From contig NC_135221.1 of the NCBI RefSeq assembly GCF_052324685.1, positions 7,937,875 through 8,001,874 on the forward strand: a stretch of 64,000 nt of DNA. Reading direction: 5' to 3'. Positions 1 through 42,500 of the stretch are shown one piece after another (the stretch's first letter is position 1; every line of letters starts with the position of its first letter). Made by a program: the position numbers and the translations under genes. This DNA is from Brachyhypopomus gauderio (Eukaryota > Chordata > Actinopteri > Gymnotiformes > Hypopomidae). The notes under the pieces were generated by a model, which was not told the origin of the DNA, ran no database searches, and saw nothing but the letters and a program-made list of their open reading frames with translations.

Positions 1-332
1 TGTTAGAGATGAGGTCCGTGTTAGAGATGAGGTCTGTGACAGAGATGAGGTCTGTGACAGAGATGAGGTCTGTGTTAGAGATGAGGTCTGTGTTAGAGAT
101 GAGGTCTGTGTTAGAGATGAGGTCTGTGACAGTGATGAGGTTTGTGTTAGAGATGAGGTCTGTGTTAGAGATGAGGTCTGTGACAGTGATGAGGTCTGTG
201 TTAGAGATGAGGTCTGTGTTAGAGATGAGGTCTGTGTCAGAGATGAGGTCTGTGTTAGTGATGAGGTCTGTGACAGAGATGAGGTCTGTGACAGAGATGA
301 GGTCTGTGACAGAGATGAGGTCTGTGACAGAG
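1..332. repeat. 18-bp minisatellite, 18 copies
   Basis: Tandem copies of gatgaggtctgtgttaga with ttag/acag/acag-t variants fill the left edge, inside a dock4 intron. The unit is a multiple of three, so the plus strand shows a spurious Met-Arg-Ser-Val reading frame. Confidence 0.95.
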
Positions 333-412
333 TCAGAAGGTGGAAAAAGGAAGAAACAAACAGCATCTAGAGATGATGAGAGAAATGTGTGACAAATACA
401 GATGAACTAGAA

Positions 413-438
413 GCACGCACGCACGCACACACACACAC
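413..438. repeat. (GCAC)n/(CA)n microsatellite
   Basis: Short gcac/ca repeat 20 bases beyond the donor of dock4 exon 28. Confidence 0.8.
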
Positions 439-457
439 CAATGCAATTTTCTCATAC

Positions 458-31619
<31,162 letters not shown>

Positions 31620-31905
31620 TTTTTCGCACCTAGCAAAGAAACTGCATGCTATATAACGGGGTAATTGCGAATGATACAGTCCATATTGATATCAGCTTGG
31701 CTTTCACTGTATTGTTCCGAGGGCAGACGCACAGCATCCCACATACAGTACATTTTCCCAGCCCAGTAAAAATGTGAACTGCTTCATGGGAGATGAAGTA
31801 AATGAACGATAAATGGAAGGTAAAAAACTACAAGTCCCATGAATACTACAACAATTGCGATTGGCCCGTTCTTATTCTATTGTCACGTGACTCAGTTACT
31901 CGACG
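31620..31905. promoter_or_regulatory. Head-to-head promoter of dock4 (minus) and znf277 (plus)
   Basis: Only 286 bases separate the two start codons. Visible motifs: actacaagtcccatgaat at 31827-31844, like the ZNF143 site ACTACAA-TCCCA; an inverted CCAAT box (attgg) at 31859-31863; and the palindrome gtcacgtgac at 31882-31891, an E-box of the USF/TFE type that overlaps an AP-1-like tgactca at 31888-31894. There is no TATA box near either gene. The ZNF143 and E-box combination is typical of bidirectional housekeeping promoters, but transcription start sites are not determined. Confidence 0.7.
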
Positions 31906-32191
31906 ATGGCCACCCGGAAGGAGCGCGCAGAAGTGACAGGTAGTTAGCTGGACAGCTAACAACATACGCTACTACGTTACAATAGGCTACAGATTTGGCA
32001 TAATTGTGCTAATTTTCCACCACTAGTGTTTAGGATGTTCTGCTGTTATTTCGATTATCGTTAAATTAAGCAACATAAAATGCGAGGTTAAGTGGCAATT
32101 TCATTGGCACAAAGTTAGCTAGTGAGAGCTGCTTGGCTCGGACTGAGAAAGAATTTATTATTAAATCCTAAACAAATGTTTTTAGATACTG

Positions 32192-32247
<56 letters not shown>

Positions 32248-32334
32248 AGAGACAGGGAGACACTGAGAGAGAGAGTGCGGTGTAGGCTGCTGTGTGGGTC
32301 GGGGTCTCCACAGTGGTGTGTTGACTTGTCCATT

Positions 32335-32377
<43 letters not shown>

Positions 32378-35300
32378 AGACAGAGAGACACTGAGAGAGA
32401 GAGTGCGGTGTAGGCTGCTGTGTGGGTCGGGGTCTCCACAGTGGTGTGTTGACTTGACCATTCAGTGCGTGTGTGTGTGTGAGTGTGTGAGAGACAGAGA
32501 GACACTGAGAGAGAGACAGTGTGTGTAGGCTGCTGTGTGGGTCGGGGTCTCCACAGTGGTGTGTTGACTTGTCCATTCAGTGCTTGTGTGGAGCTCGAAG
32601 TGATCACGAGAGAGAGTGATATTACCAACACGGGGCTCATTACTGGATGAGTCACATACATATCTTTACATATCTTTATTTATTTATTCATCTTTTCAGT
32701 GTTTAGTGCTCGGTTTGTGAGAAACGACCATGAAGTACAATTTCAAGACAGCCTGTGATAGGTGTTTAGTGATGTTGGGTGATGGGTGAGTGAGTGAGTC
32801 ATGCTTTAATTCATATTGAATCAGGGGCTCCTTTATGGATGAGTGATGTCCATGTTCTGGAATTGTAAATATATGAGTATGAAGGCCTTGAGTGAGATAC
32901 TCATATATTTATTGTAACAAATTTTATTGCATATATCAAAGTATGCAAATATGTTTGTTCAAAGACAAAATAATCACACAAAAGACACAACCTTGGCAAA
33001 AAGAGCAACCAGATATGGTTAGTAGGCTGTTGGTGAATTTATTGAGGATAGATTCAGGGAAGGAAGGCAGTTTTCTGTTTTAATAATCCTAATCTTAACT
33101 GCAACCTTTTGAAAGTAACTGTCTGACAGTCAGCTGTGTGCATGTGGAGATTTATACCCTGAATCTTCCCTAATTCTGTGTTTACACAGATATTCTAAAT
33201 CTCACATACCATAAAAGGTTTATTTGTTGCACGTCATTCAAAAACACTAACCTGTGCGGAGCAGAGGAGCCCCAGGTCTGCAATTGAGAACCCGTAGCTA
33301 AGATACAGAAAACATACACCAGCTCCATTTTACAAGTTTGTGGCGTTCCTACTACAGACGGCTGACTTAAACCACCGTAGACGGTCCTTAAACCACCGTA
33401 GACGGTCCCTTAAACCACCGTAGACGGTCCCTTAAACCACCGTAGACGGTCCTTAAACCACCGTAGACGGTCCCTTAAACCACCGTAGACGGTCCCTTAG
33501 CTGCCGCTGTGTTCTCCCTCCAGGTGGCCAGGATTGCATTTTGGAGCCACTATGCTTCCCTGAGCAGCGGGAGGCTGGTGATGGCGTGGGGGCCTGCCTG
33601 CTGCCCTGTGCTCTGTGCTCCAACACACATCCCCTCTCAGATAGGGACCAGCTCCTCAAACACCTGCTGCTGGAGCACAAGCTGGTCATCGCAGATGTCA
33701 AACTCGTTGCCGACTTCTCCAAGTATGACCCTAAGCGCTCTCACTGATTAGAGGCATTTAGTCTGGTTTCCTAGGAGATCTACACTCATCGGCCACTTTA
33801 TTAGGTACACCTGTCCCACTGCTCATTAATGCAAATGTCTAATCAGCCAATCATATGGCAGCAACTTAATGCATTTATGCATGTAGACATGGCCAAGATG
33901 ATCTGCTGCAGTTCATACCGAGCATCAGAATGGGGAAGAAAGTTGACTTAAGTGACTTTGAATGTGGCATGGTTGTTGGTGCCACACGGGCTGGCCTGAG
34001 TATTTCAGAAACTGCTGATCTACTGGGATTTTCATGCACAACCATCTCTAGGGTTTATAGAGAATGGTCCGGAAAAGAGAAAATATCCAGTGAGCGGCAG
34101 TTCTGTGGGCGCAAAAGCCTTGTTGATGCCAGAGGTCAGAGGAGAATGGCCAGACTTGTTCAAGCTGATAGAACGGCAACAGTAACTCAAATAACCAGTT
34201 GTTACAACCGAGGCATGCAGAAGAGCATCTCTGAACACAATACATCTAACCTTGAGGCGGATGGGCTACAGCAGCAGAAGACCAAACCGGGTGCCACTCC
34301 TGTCAGCTAAGAACAGGAAACTGATAATATTGGACAATACAAGATTGGAAAAACATTGCCTGGTCTGATGAGTCTCGATTTTTGCTGTGACATTCGGATG
34401 GTAGGGTCAGAATTTGGCGTCAACAACATGAAAGCATGGATCCATACTGCCTTGTATGAATGGTTCAGGCTGGTGGTGCAATGGTATGGGGGATATTTTC
34501 CTGGCACACTTTGGGCCCATTAGTACCAATTGAGCATCCTGTCAACACCACAACCTGACCATGTCCATCCCTTTATGACCACAGTGTACCCATCTTCTGA
34601 TGGCTACTTCCAGCAGGATAACGCACCATGTCATAAAGTGCGAATGATCTCAGACTGGTTTCTTGAACATGACAATGAGTTCACTGTACTTGAATGGCCT
34701 CCACAGTCACCAGATCTCAATCCAATAGAGCACCTTTGGGATGTGGTGGAACGAGAGATTCACACCATGGATGTGCAGCCGACAAATCTGCAGAAACTGC
34801 GTGATGGCATCATGTCAATATGGACCAGACTCTCTGAGGAATGTTTCCAGTACCTTGTTGAATCTGTGCCACAAAGGATTTAAACAGTTTTGAAGGCAAT
34901 ATGGGGTCCAACCCAGTACTAGCCAGGTGTACTTAATAAAGAGGCTGGTGAGGGTATATTACTGAGGTCACCTTAACCATCAGAGGAAATGGTGATGATG
35001 CTGCTGTAAACAGAGTCAGAGCCTTCATTGGACTGCACAGCTCCCCTGTTGTCCTTTATTATCGCTAAAATAATGATGCATTGGCTGATATGTGGAAAGT
35101 GGAATCACAAGACAAACTAACACACATTCTTTATTTATTTGCATTTCTATAGCACCTTTCATACATACATGCAACTCAAAGTGCATATTAGCTTGTTAAA
35201 GGTAATACCACCGATGTGTGGGACAGTGAATGATCCATGCTGTTCGATTCAAAGACAGAATGAAAAGTTTTGCTCTTCTGACACAGGTACATGCTATACT

Positions 35301-38300
35301 GGAAGAAAAGGTTTACAGAACAACCCATCACGGACTTCTGCAGTGTCATCAAAACCAACTCTGATGGACCCACTGGTAGGAGACTCATGATGCTCACTGA
35401 GAGGACGACCAGTTCACAACTGGGGGAGGAATGTAGATGTACGGCGTGAACACCCTGTGTGCGTTCTCCACACCTGCTTGTCTTACAGAGCTGCAGGAAG
35501 ACTACTTCCTCCTGTGTGACGTCCTGCCGGAGGACCGCCTCCTTCGCGAGCAGCTCCAGCAGATACGATTGGTGCGTTTCCTCTGCCTCCGATCGCCGAG
35601 CTCAGAACCTGTGCTGCTTTCTGCTTTTATTTATTTATTTTTATTAATTTTGCTGATGTTTGTTTTGTTTTCATGTTTTTTTGGTTTGTTATAAACATTG
35701 ATTAAATATTTATCAAGGATAAATTAGTACAACTCAATAGCAGTAGTCCTGCATAAGACAGTAGAATGTAAAAAAAAAATACTGGTGTGATATTTGGTAC
35801 CATCTAAAATTCAGTTTCTGCCCTATCTGGCGCTCTGAATGTGATTAATAAGGAGTATTCGGAGGGAGCCAGAGTTCTTTCTCGGGTTGTTTTTGTGGGA
35901 TACAGTGAGTCAACATCATCATCATCTCGTACTCATCTCCGGGAAAATCTGCGATAGAGGTTGCTAAGCAACCCGTCTTCCCATCAGCTCAGCAGAGTGC
36001 TGCGGTGTAGCGAGCAGCTGTCGCGCAGGCGCACTGTGACCCCCGCTCGCCCGCACCAGCGTGCCGCGAGCGCTCGTGCCACTCGTGTTCACTGCCGTTT
36101 TCATTTCATTCAAGAGTGCATCAGTGATTCTTGTTTGTACACGCGACGGTTGCATTTTGCTCTGTTTGTGTGCTGCTTTATTGAAGCACACTGCATAGAA
36201 TTTTTTTCTAGAATTTAATGAAATATATTGAAATGTAATCTTAAATATTAGAAATGTTTTCTTTTTTTCATTAAGGGTGTGTTGTAATGTTAATGTGCTT
36301 TATGGTGTTAAGATTATAACATCACATGAGATCATTATAATCTGTGTGTATGTTCCGTTGTACGTGTTATGACAGGAGGAGGTTCTTGTATGTTCCGTTG
36401 TACGTGTTATGACAGGAGGAGGTTCTTGTACCGTTGTATGTGTTATGACAGGAGGAGGTTCTTGTATGTTCCGTTGTATGTGTTATGACAGGAGGAGGTT
36501 CTTGAACAGCAGCAGAATGAAAGGGAGGAAACAAACTTTGAGCGGAACTGCATGTTCTGTAGTGAAGTGTTTACTGGAAACAGGTAACGAGACGCTGCGT
36601 GCGTTTGTGTTCATAAATGTTTAGTCTGTGTTGTACATGTACTGTGCTATGTGGCAGTGATGGCACTTTAGCCGTTCTCCTGTCCTCTGCTGCAGGTCTG
36701 GTCTGCTCAATCACATGGCCAGGGAGCACGCCTTCAGCATCGGCCTGCCCGACAACATCGTCTACTGCACCGAGTTCCTTGATACGCTGGAGCGGAAACT
36801 GGACAAGTAAAGCCCATGTGGCCGCGCGCACAGATGTTTACGTCCGTAAAAAGAAACGTTGAGAGTGGCGCCCTCTGGTGGTGGCTCGCAGTCGCAGCAG
36901 AGACATGTATTCAAAGAAGTGTTCGCTTCAGCAGACGAAATATGAAATATCTTTCTCATGTTCGTGTTTTGTGTGTTCTGACAGTCTGCAGTGTCTCTAT
37001 TGTGAGAAAATATTTCGGGACAAGACGACTTTGAAAGATCACATGAGAAAGAAGCAACACAGACGACTTAATGCCAAAAATCATGACTACGATCGCTTCT
37101 ATGTCATTAATTACTTGGTATGTTTGTTGTGTTACAAAAACATTTGATTCCTTTCATACCATTGAAAGAATCATTTCATTATTATCTGCAGTGCTGTCAT
37201 GCAAAAGTGCATTTAGTGAATTTTTGTTATTCCACACATAGATGTGAAAGTTGTAAAGTGAGTGGTTTGTAACTGGATTTATGATGCTTCAGGAGTTGGG
37301 GAAGACTTGGGAAGACGTGCAGTCTGAGGATGACAGGGAGCTGTTGGACCAGGAGGACGAGTAAGATCTTTGTCTTTTAGACTGAATCCGTGCTGAGGGC
37401 CGATATACACGGCTCGCAGACGACTGATATGATTCACACTCCTGCCATTTCTGCTTCACGCTTGGGTTCATATGATTTAACCTCAGAGGCTTCTCACAAT
37501 TTCGCATTTGCATACAGTAAATATTTAGGAGGACAAACAAAATGAGGTGATACACCATATAATCATGTGGTAGAATATGGGCAGAATCATGACAAACGCA
37601 AAATATCCACCATCATGAACAAAAGGCGAAATATTCAGAAAAAATACACAATACAGTTTAAACAGGTGAGTTACTTGGACCTGGGTGTGCATGATAATGA
37701 GCTGGGCGGGACCATTGAGCGTGAGGCCTCTGAAGCTGATTATGATAATGAGCTCTTTAATGAGATTGGGTGGAGGGGGCCGGGCCTGTGCGGTCTCTGC
37801 AGTGCTGAGGTTTGAGGGTGTGGCTGTGCTGTGTGCAGTGACTGGTCCGATTGGCGGGCCCGCCCTGTCTGTGCCGTCTGTCTGTTCTGCGAGCAGCAGG
37901 AGGAAACGATGGAAAAGATCTACACACACATGCAGGTAAGTGCGGCCAAGTGTGTGTGACTGGATCCTGAATGTCAAAGAGCCTTGAGGTTGAGGGCCTG
38001 ATTATATGTTAGAATAATTCTGAACATATCTTCTGGAATTGTGTTTGGCTTAGTTTTTGTGCATATCCATGTTTTATACAAAGTATGTCAAACGTCATCG
38101 CTCCATTTCTGTATGTCTGTGTGAATGAATTAATTAATTAATGTTTCAATTTATATAGCACTTGTTTTTGTTACAGGAAGCTCATGAGTTTGACTTCCAT
38201 AAACTAAAGACAAATCTCAGTGAGTACACATTAACCATCCATCCATTTCCAAAAGAAGTTGGAAACCACTGCTTCCTGTCCCTCACTTCCTGTCCCTCAC

Positions 38301-38931
38301 TTCCTGTCCCTCACGTTGTCGTGTTTCTGTCCAGGCCTGAGGTTCTACCAGCAAGTCAAACTGGTGAACTACATTCGCCGTGAGCTCCACCACTGCCGTT
38401 GCTATGGCTGTCAGAGGAAGTTAGAAACCAAAGAGGAAGTGCTGCAGCATTTGAAGGAGGCAGGTCATGTGATGCAGCTCCCAGACGTGTCCCACTGGGA
38501 CCAGCCGCAGTGAGTGTGCAGTTAGGGCCCAGCTTTTACCCTGATTAACACCATGACTATACCTCTTATGTACCTGTGAGTTGATTTTAATAAATGAATA
38601 GTGGGAGGAGTTATCTAAACACGCCCCCTGCTGGTCCCGCCCTCTCGACAGGTATTATTTCCCCACGTACGAGAACGACGCCTTGCTCACCGCCCTGTCG
38701 GACGACGAGAGCGGCCCAGAGGAGGCGGCCGGCGGCGCCGAGGTGCCCGTCTACCCCGAAGACGTCTCGGCCCTGAGGGTCTTAAAGCAGACGAGTGTTC
38801 TCAACACCCTGCTCAAGGACCGCCACGTCTCCAGCTCAACTTCAGCGTTGCCGGAGAGGGAAGCCGGCCAGTGGAGGAACACCGCCCGTGACACACCCGT
38901 GAGGCCCCAGCCCTCGCCCGCACGGCGCTAG
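31906..38931 (+). CDS. znf277: znf277, zinc finger protein 277 (complete, 12 exons, 467 aa)
   Basis: Exons 31906-31939, 33524-33722, 35287-35375, 35489-35571, 36492-36583, 36696-36806, 36985-37117, 37293-37360, 37839-37935, 38177-38219, 38335-38509 and 38652-38931 join in phase to 467 residues (the mammalian protein is about 450). There are five C2H2-type fingers: CALC...HLLLEH (exon 2), CMFC...HMAREH (5-6), CLYC...HMRKKQH (7), CLFC...HMQEAH (9-10) and CYGC...HLKEAGH (11). Family marks include VIADVKLVADF, FLLCDVLPEDR, YDRFYVINYLELGK, FYQQVKLVNYIRR and YYFPTYENDALL. The protein is reported in ribosomal-protein and chromatin contexts; its exact role is unsettled. The C terminus is longer than in mammals. 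The exon 5 acceptor lies in a tandem repeat. Introns 1 and 2 hold minisatellites and a Tc1-like insertion. Confidence 0.95.
32195..32585. repeat. Compound minisatellite: three roughly 130-bp units with (GT)n
   Basis: Three copies of a segment containing gagagtgcggtgtaggctgc and gtggtgtgttgacttg, each preceded by a GT run of decreasing length. It lies in znf277 intron 1, and the third copy has diverged. Confidence 0.9.
33369..33500. repeat. 22/23-bp minisatellite, 6 copies
   Basis: Copies of aaaccaccgtagacggtccc with a tt/t variant. The array ends 24 bases before the znf277 exon 2 acceptor. Confidence 0.95.
33781..34956 (+). mobile_element. Tc1/mariner element (DD36E, Incomer-like), inactive
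   Basis: An imperfect terminal inverted repeat runs from cactcatcggccactttatt at the left to its complement ending ctggtgaggg at the right, flanked by TA on both sides (33781-33782 and 34955-34956). The body encodes a broken Tc1-type transposase on the plus strand. Inserted in znf277 intron 2. The element is shortened and frameshifted, so it is a dead copy that any transposition would have to mobilise in trans. Confidence 0.9.
33930..34883 (+). pseudogene. Broken Tc1-like transposase
   Basis: The N-terminal DNA-binding half reads from MGKKVDLSDFE through a helix-turn-helix (GLSISETADLLGFSCTTISRV). A frameshift near 34245 then puts the frame into a stop at 34308. The catalytic core is visible in pieces: WSDESRF near 34366, then QQDNAPCH and SPDLNPIEHLWD in the last frame (34530-34883). 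Counting residues between the second Asp and the Glu gives 36, as in the DD36E (Incomer) group and not the classical DD34E spacing. Short internal deletions are likely between 34310 and 34560. No intact protein can be made. Confidence 0.85.
35128..35180. mobile_element. Possible LINE/SINE 3' tail remnant
   Basis: The stretch around tttctatagcacctttcata followed by caactcaaagtgc resembles the conserved 3' tail shared by several fish LINE/SINE families. It lies in znf277 intron 2. No body of the element is recognisable. Confidence 0.3.
36351..36505 (+). repeat. 36-40-bp tandem repeat carrying the znf277 exon 5 splice acceptor, 4 copies
   Basis: The unit contains gttatgacaggaggaggttc. The fourth copy is the true acceptor and first bases of exon 5 (gacag|GAGGAGGTTCTTG). 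The three upstream copies carry the same acceptor AG at 36374-36375, 36414-36415 and 36450-36451, against 36490-36491 for the real one. Spacings are 40, 36 and 40 bases. Confidence 0.95.
38259..38320. repeat. 14-bp repeat cttcctgtccctca, about 3 copies
   Basis: Pyrimidine-rich tandem repeat just before the znf277 exon 11 acceptor, probably serving as its polypyrimidine tract. Confidence 0.85.
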
Positions 38932-39313
38932 TGAAGGAGCTGCTTCACGCAAGCTGACGTCATCAGTGTTGTGAAGTCAAACACCAAGATGGAGCAGGAA
39001 CACATGAAACACCATGAAACATTACAGTGTGAAGGGCCCCAGCAGCTGGGAAATGGTGACTTTGGTCTTCAGGTTGGTTGTACTATAGAAACGTTCAGAG
39101 TCATCACATAGCACACACGGACACAAATGACTGCCTGATGTATTGAAAGCCATTTCCATTGTATTTAAATGTCTTCACCTTTTTTTGAAACCTCCTGGCA
39201 CCATTATTCACTCTCCTCAAATTCTGATCTCAGAGGTCTGAGTGTTGAAATATACAGCTATATAAATATGTTATTACACAACTACACAATTATGAGATTA
39301 TTTACTGAATGCA

Positions 39314-39319
39314 AATAAA
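39314..39319 (+). terminator. znf277 polyadenylation signal AATAAA
   Basis: Canonical hexamer 383 bases after the znf277 stop, in an AT-rich 3' region. The neighbouring kinesin gene converges tail to tail; a weak ATTAAA on the other strand at 39389-39394 may end it. Confidence 0.55.
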
Positions 39320-39563
39320 ACACTGTGTAGCAAATTCCTAGTTATAACTTCTGTTAACATGTGGAATTTTGGTATGTAACTGTAAGACTTTAATCACCAG
39401 ACCAGAGTACCACAACTGATGGTCGGACTGCGTTTGCTTCCAGGAGGTCTGGGTTTGGTTGCAATAATGAAATTACACAGGAGCCCTTTGAAATCAGATT
39501 TAGCTATGTGACCCATGTCTAACCAGAGATATTTAGTGCATTTAGAAAGACGATTAACTGTAA

Positions 39564-42500
39564 CTATTTCTCTGTCCTGGAGGTCTTTGTCGGACTTTTC
39601 TTCTGGGGTGCGTTGCCCAGGGCGATCTGTCGCAGGGACGACCCAAACATTAGAGTGTTCAGAGTCTCCGCGATATTTCTCAACTCCGGCCTGACGTGGA
39701 CAAACACACAGGCCTGTAATACAAAAACACAACAGAGGTTAGAAACCCCATTCAAAATCAGATTAACAGCATTAGGAACATTAACAGCAGTGCCCTAAGA
39801 AATGGCCTAATGCTGAACACGATGTGGTGTTTTGTGCCCGTGATGTAGTTGGCCAGCGTTACCCTGGCCTCTCCACTCAGGCTGGGCTGGAGGAGGTGAG
39901 TGAGTTTGGAGTTCCTGAAGGGCACATGGAGCGTGTTGCTTTTCAGTGCACTCAGCACCTGCAGCATGAAAGAAGACAGGAGGAGCGTTAGACCATTAGG
40001 CGCATGGGTTAATTATTTGGCATTTGGGTTAAGAACTACGTGGGTACCTGTCTGAGAGCCATTAGAGATTTATTAACGGCCGCCGTTTCGGTCAGCTGCT
40101 GCCCCCTGACTTGGGTTTTGGAGACGCGCTCGGAGCCGGCGAGATCACACAGAGTGAGTGTGCCCTGAGTGCTAAAGCCACACACACCGTCTGTCACCTC
40201 CACCGTGACGAAGACGATGAGATGTGAGCACGAGCTGGAGGGAGCGAGCGAGGAAGGGGAGGAGGGGTTACAATCCTAAATCTATTGAGGCTCCAGTCAG
40301 TTCCAATTCAGATTTTACAGGTCAGCTACCAACTACAGAGGCTTTTAAAAACACAGAAAGGTAAGCAAGAATTACACAGCATTTGTTCTACAACCAAGAC
40401 TGCAGAGTGCTTTAAAATACACACAGTTACCTACAACTACACACAATATTACACATATATAAGAGGCTGCAGTCCCACCTTTCTACATCTGTTTTGTCTG
40501 AAGTGATGTACAAGTTTTTTCCTCCTGTTTCCATCACGTTTACAATGTCCTCGTCCGTTTTCACCTCCACCTGCGTCAGACTGGGGACGGTAACTGAAGT
40601 GCCCTGAGTGCGGATCTCCACCTCGTTCTGTGGGTTCCCAGACAGGAGATCATACAGGCTCTCCACATAGATCTCCAGCATGGACACCTGAGCAGGAAGA
40701 ACAATCCAACACGCTGATACACATTCACGCATTTCTACAGACCAGAACTTCTATAAGCTTGAAATTGTACCTTCAGGGTGTACGTGATATTTTCCCTCTC
40801 CTTACACAATCGCAGTAACTCACGGACTGACCTAAGCGGAAACAGAATAGTCTCTGAGCAGGTCTCCAAGACATTCCAATGCACGTAAACACTGGTGGTT
40901 TGTCACTAGACTGACTTGGCAGGTGTTTGGGGATTTGTGTTCCCGTTTTCAGACAAAAGGGGAACCGGCACACCCGGCGTTGGGTCCGGCCAAACGAGCC
41001 CGGCACCGGATGGTTGTGAGCTAATGATGTCGTTAAGACATGGAAACACGAGAAACCCAAACTGCCCGTGGAAATCGGAGCGCGCGTCTGACCGCAGCGT
41101 GGAGCTGACGCACGCCACGTCTTCCAGCACCCCTGACAATGCCGATCAACATGGACACTCAACACCTCCCCACGATCGCATGTGACACCCTAGTGTAACC
41201 TAAGGTCACATGCCATGACTGTGAAACTGGTTTTGAAAAAAAAGTTTCAGCCTAATCCAGGGGCGACATGTGTCAGTTACTCTCTGACTGATGCGAGGCT
41301 AGTTTCTGCCATTAATATTTGATGATGTGGATGGACTGGAAGCAGACCTTTAGACCTCAGACCTTAGACCTCAGACCTTAGACTGCTGGAACATACAGGC
41401 CCTGTGTAAAGCAGAGCTGATCGGGCTCGCCACATTAGAGGTGCTCACTGCCTTTATCTCACTCTTCAGGTCAGTTGAAGTCATACGGTGTGACAATTGT
41501 AAGGTTTCTTACCGGATGTTGAGCCCTGGTTGGTTCTTGGGACCCACCATCGTGTACGTCTTCCCTGAGCCCGACTGACCGTAGGACAAGACACAGATGT
41601 TGAAGCCCTCCAGACAGGAGGCTATGAACGGCAGAGCCCCGTTGAACACCTGCTCCTGTGTGTTGGCATGTGATTAAGTCACGCTAATGTAATATATAAA
41701 AAACTTTTAACACCTATAGTTTAGCACTTGACAAAAAGGGGGGGGGGTGGTTTATTTGCCTGAGAGGCGGTTGACGAGAAGACTTTGTCGAAGTGGAACT
41801 TCTTCTTGGCTCCCCTGTGGAGCAGCTGCAGCTCATGTTCAGAGGGGACGTCCAGGCAGCCAGAGACACCCGCCAGGCCGCCAGGGCCTCTGCAGCGGCA
41901 GAACACACGGATGTTGCCCTGCACCTCCAAGAGCTTGTTATACTGCGCCTTCCTCTCCAAGACCTCCTGTGGACCGCGACACGCCGTCAGTGTTTCCTGC
42001 TCTTTCGAAGTGCAGCCTGAGGTTATATCTCACTTTTCAAGGGTGTAAACATTTGCAAGGAGTAAATCAATGAAATATATGTAAAATATATTTATATAAT
42101 CTATTACTCTATATCTAATTATCTGAATAATTTCAGTATTTGAATGTAATTTAGTTTTCAGATACAGCTTGGCAAAAACATAACGAGGCCACGGTTGCTA
42201 CTCTTGTGTGTCATTTTTGTTGGTGGAGGGTTGGGGCGGCTCACCTTGTGGTAGAGGGATCTCATCTCCTCCACCTCCACCTGGGCCTGCCGCTCCCTTT
42301 GGCTCATCAGCTCTGCTTTGGCGCTGAAGTCCCGTAGCTGGTCCCGCACGTCGGTGAGGGTGCGGGACACCGCCGAGCGCAGAAGCTTGGCTGACGTGCT
42401 CAGCTCCCGCGCTTCTCGGCGAACCTGCACGGCAGAACCCAGTTACACGCTGGCTGGCCCAGTTACCAGTTACACGCTGGCTGGCCCAGTTACACGCTGG

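Noticed and set aside
9-392. 127-codon frame with Met-Arg-Ser-Val repeats
   Set aside because: It is translation of the 18-bp minisatellite.
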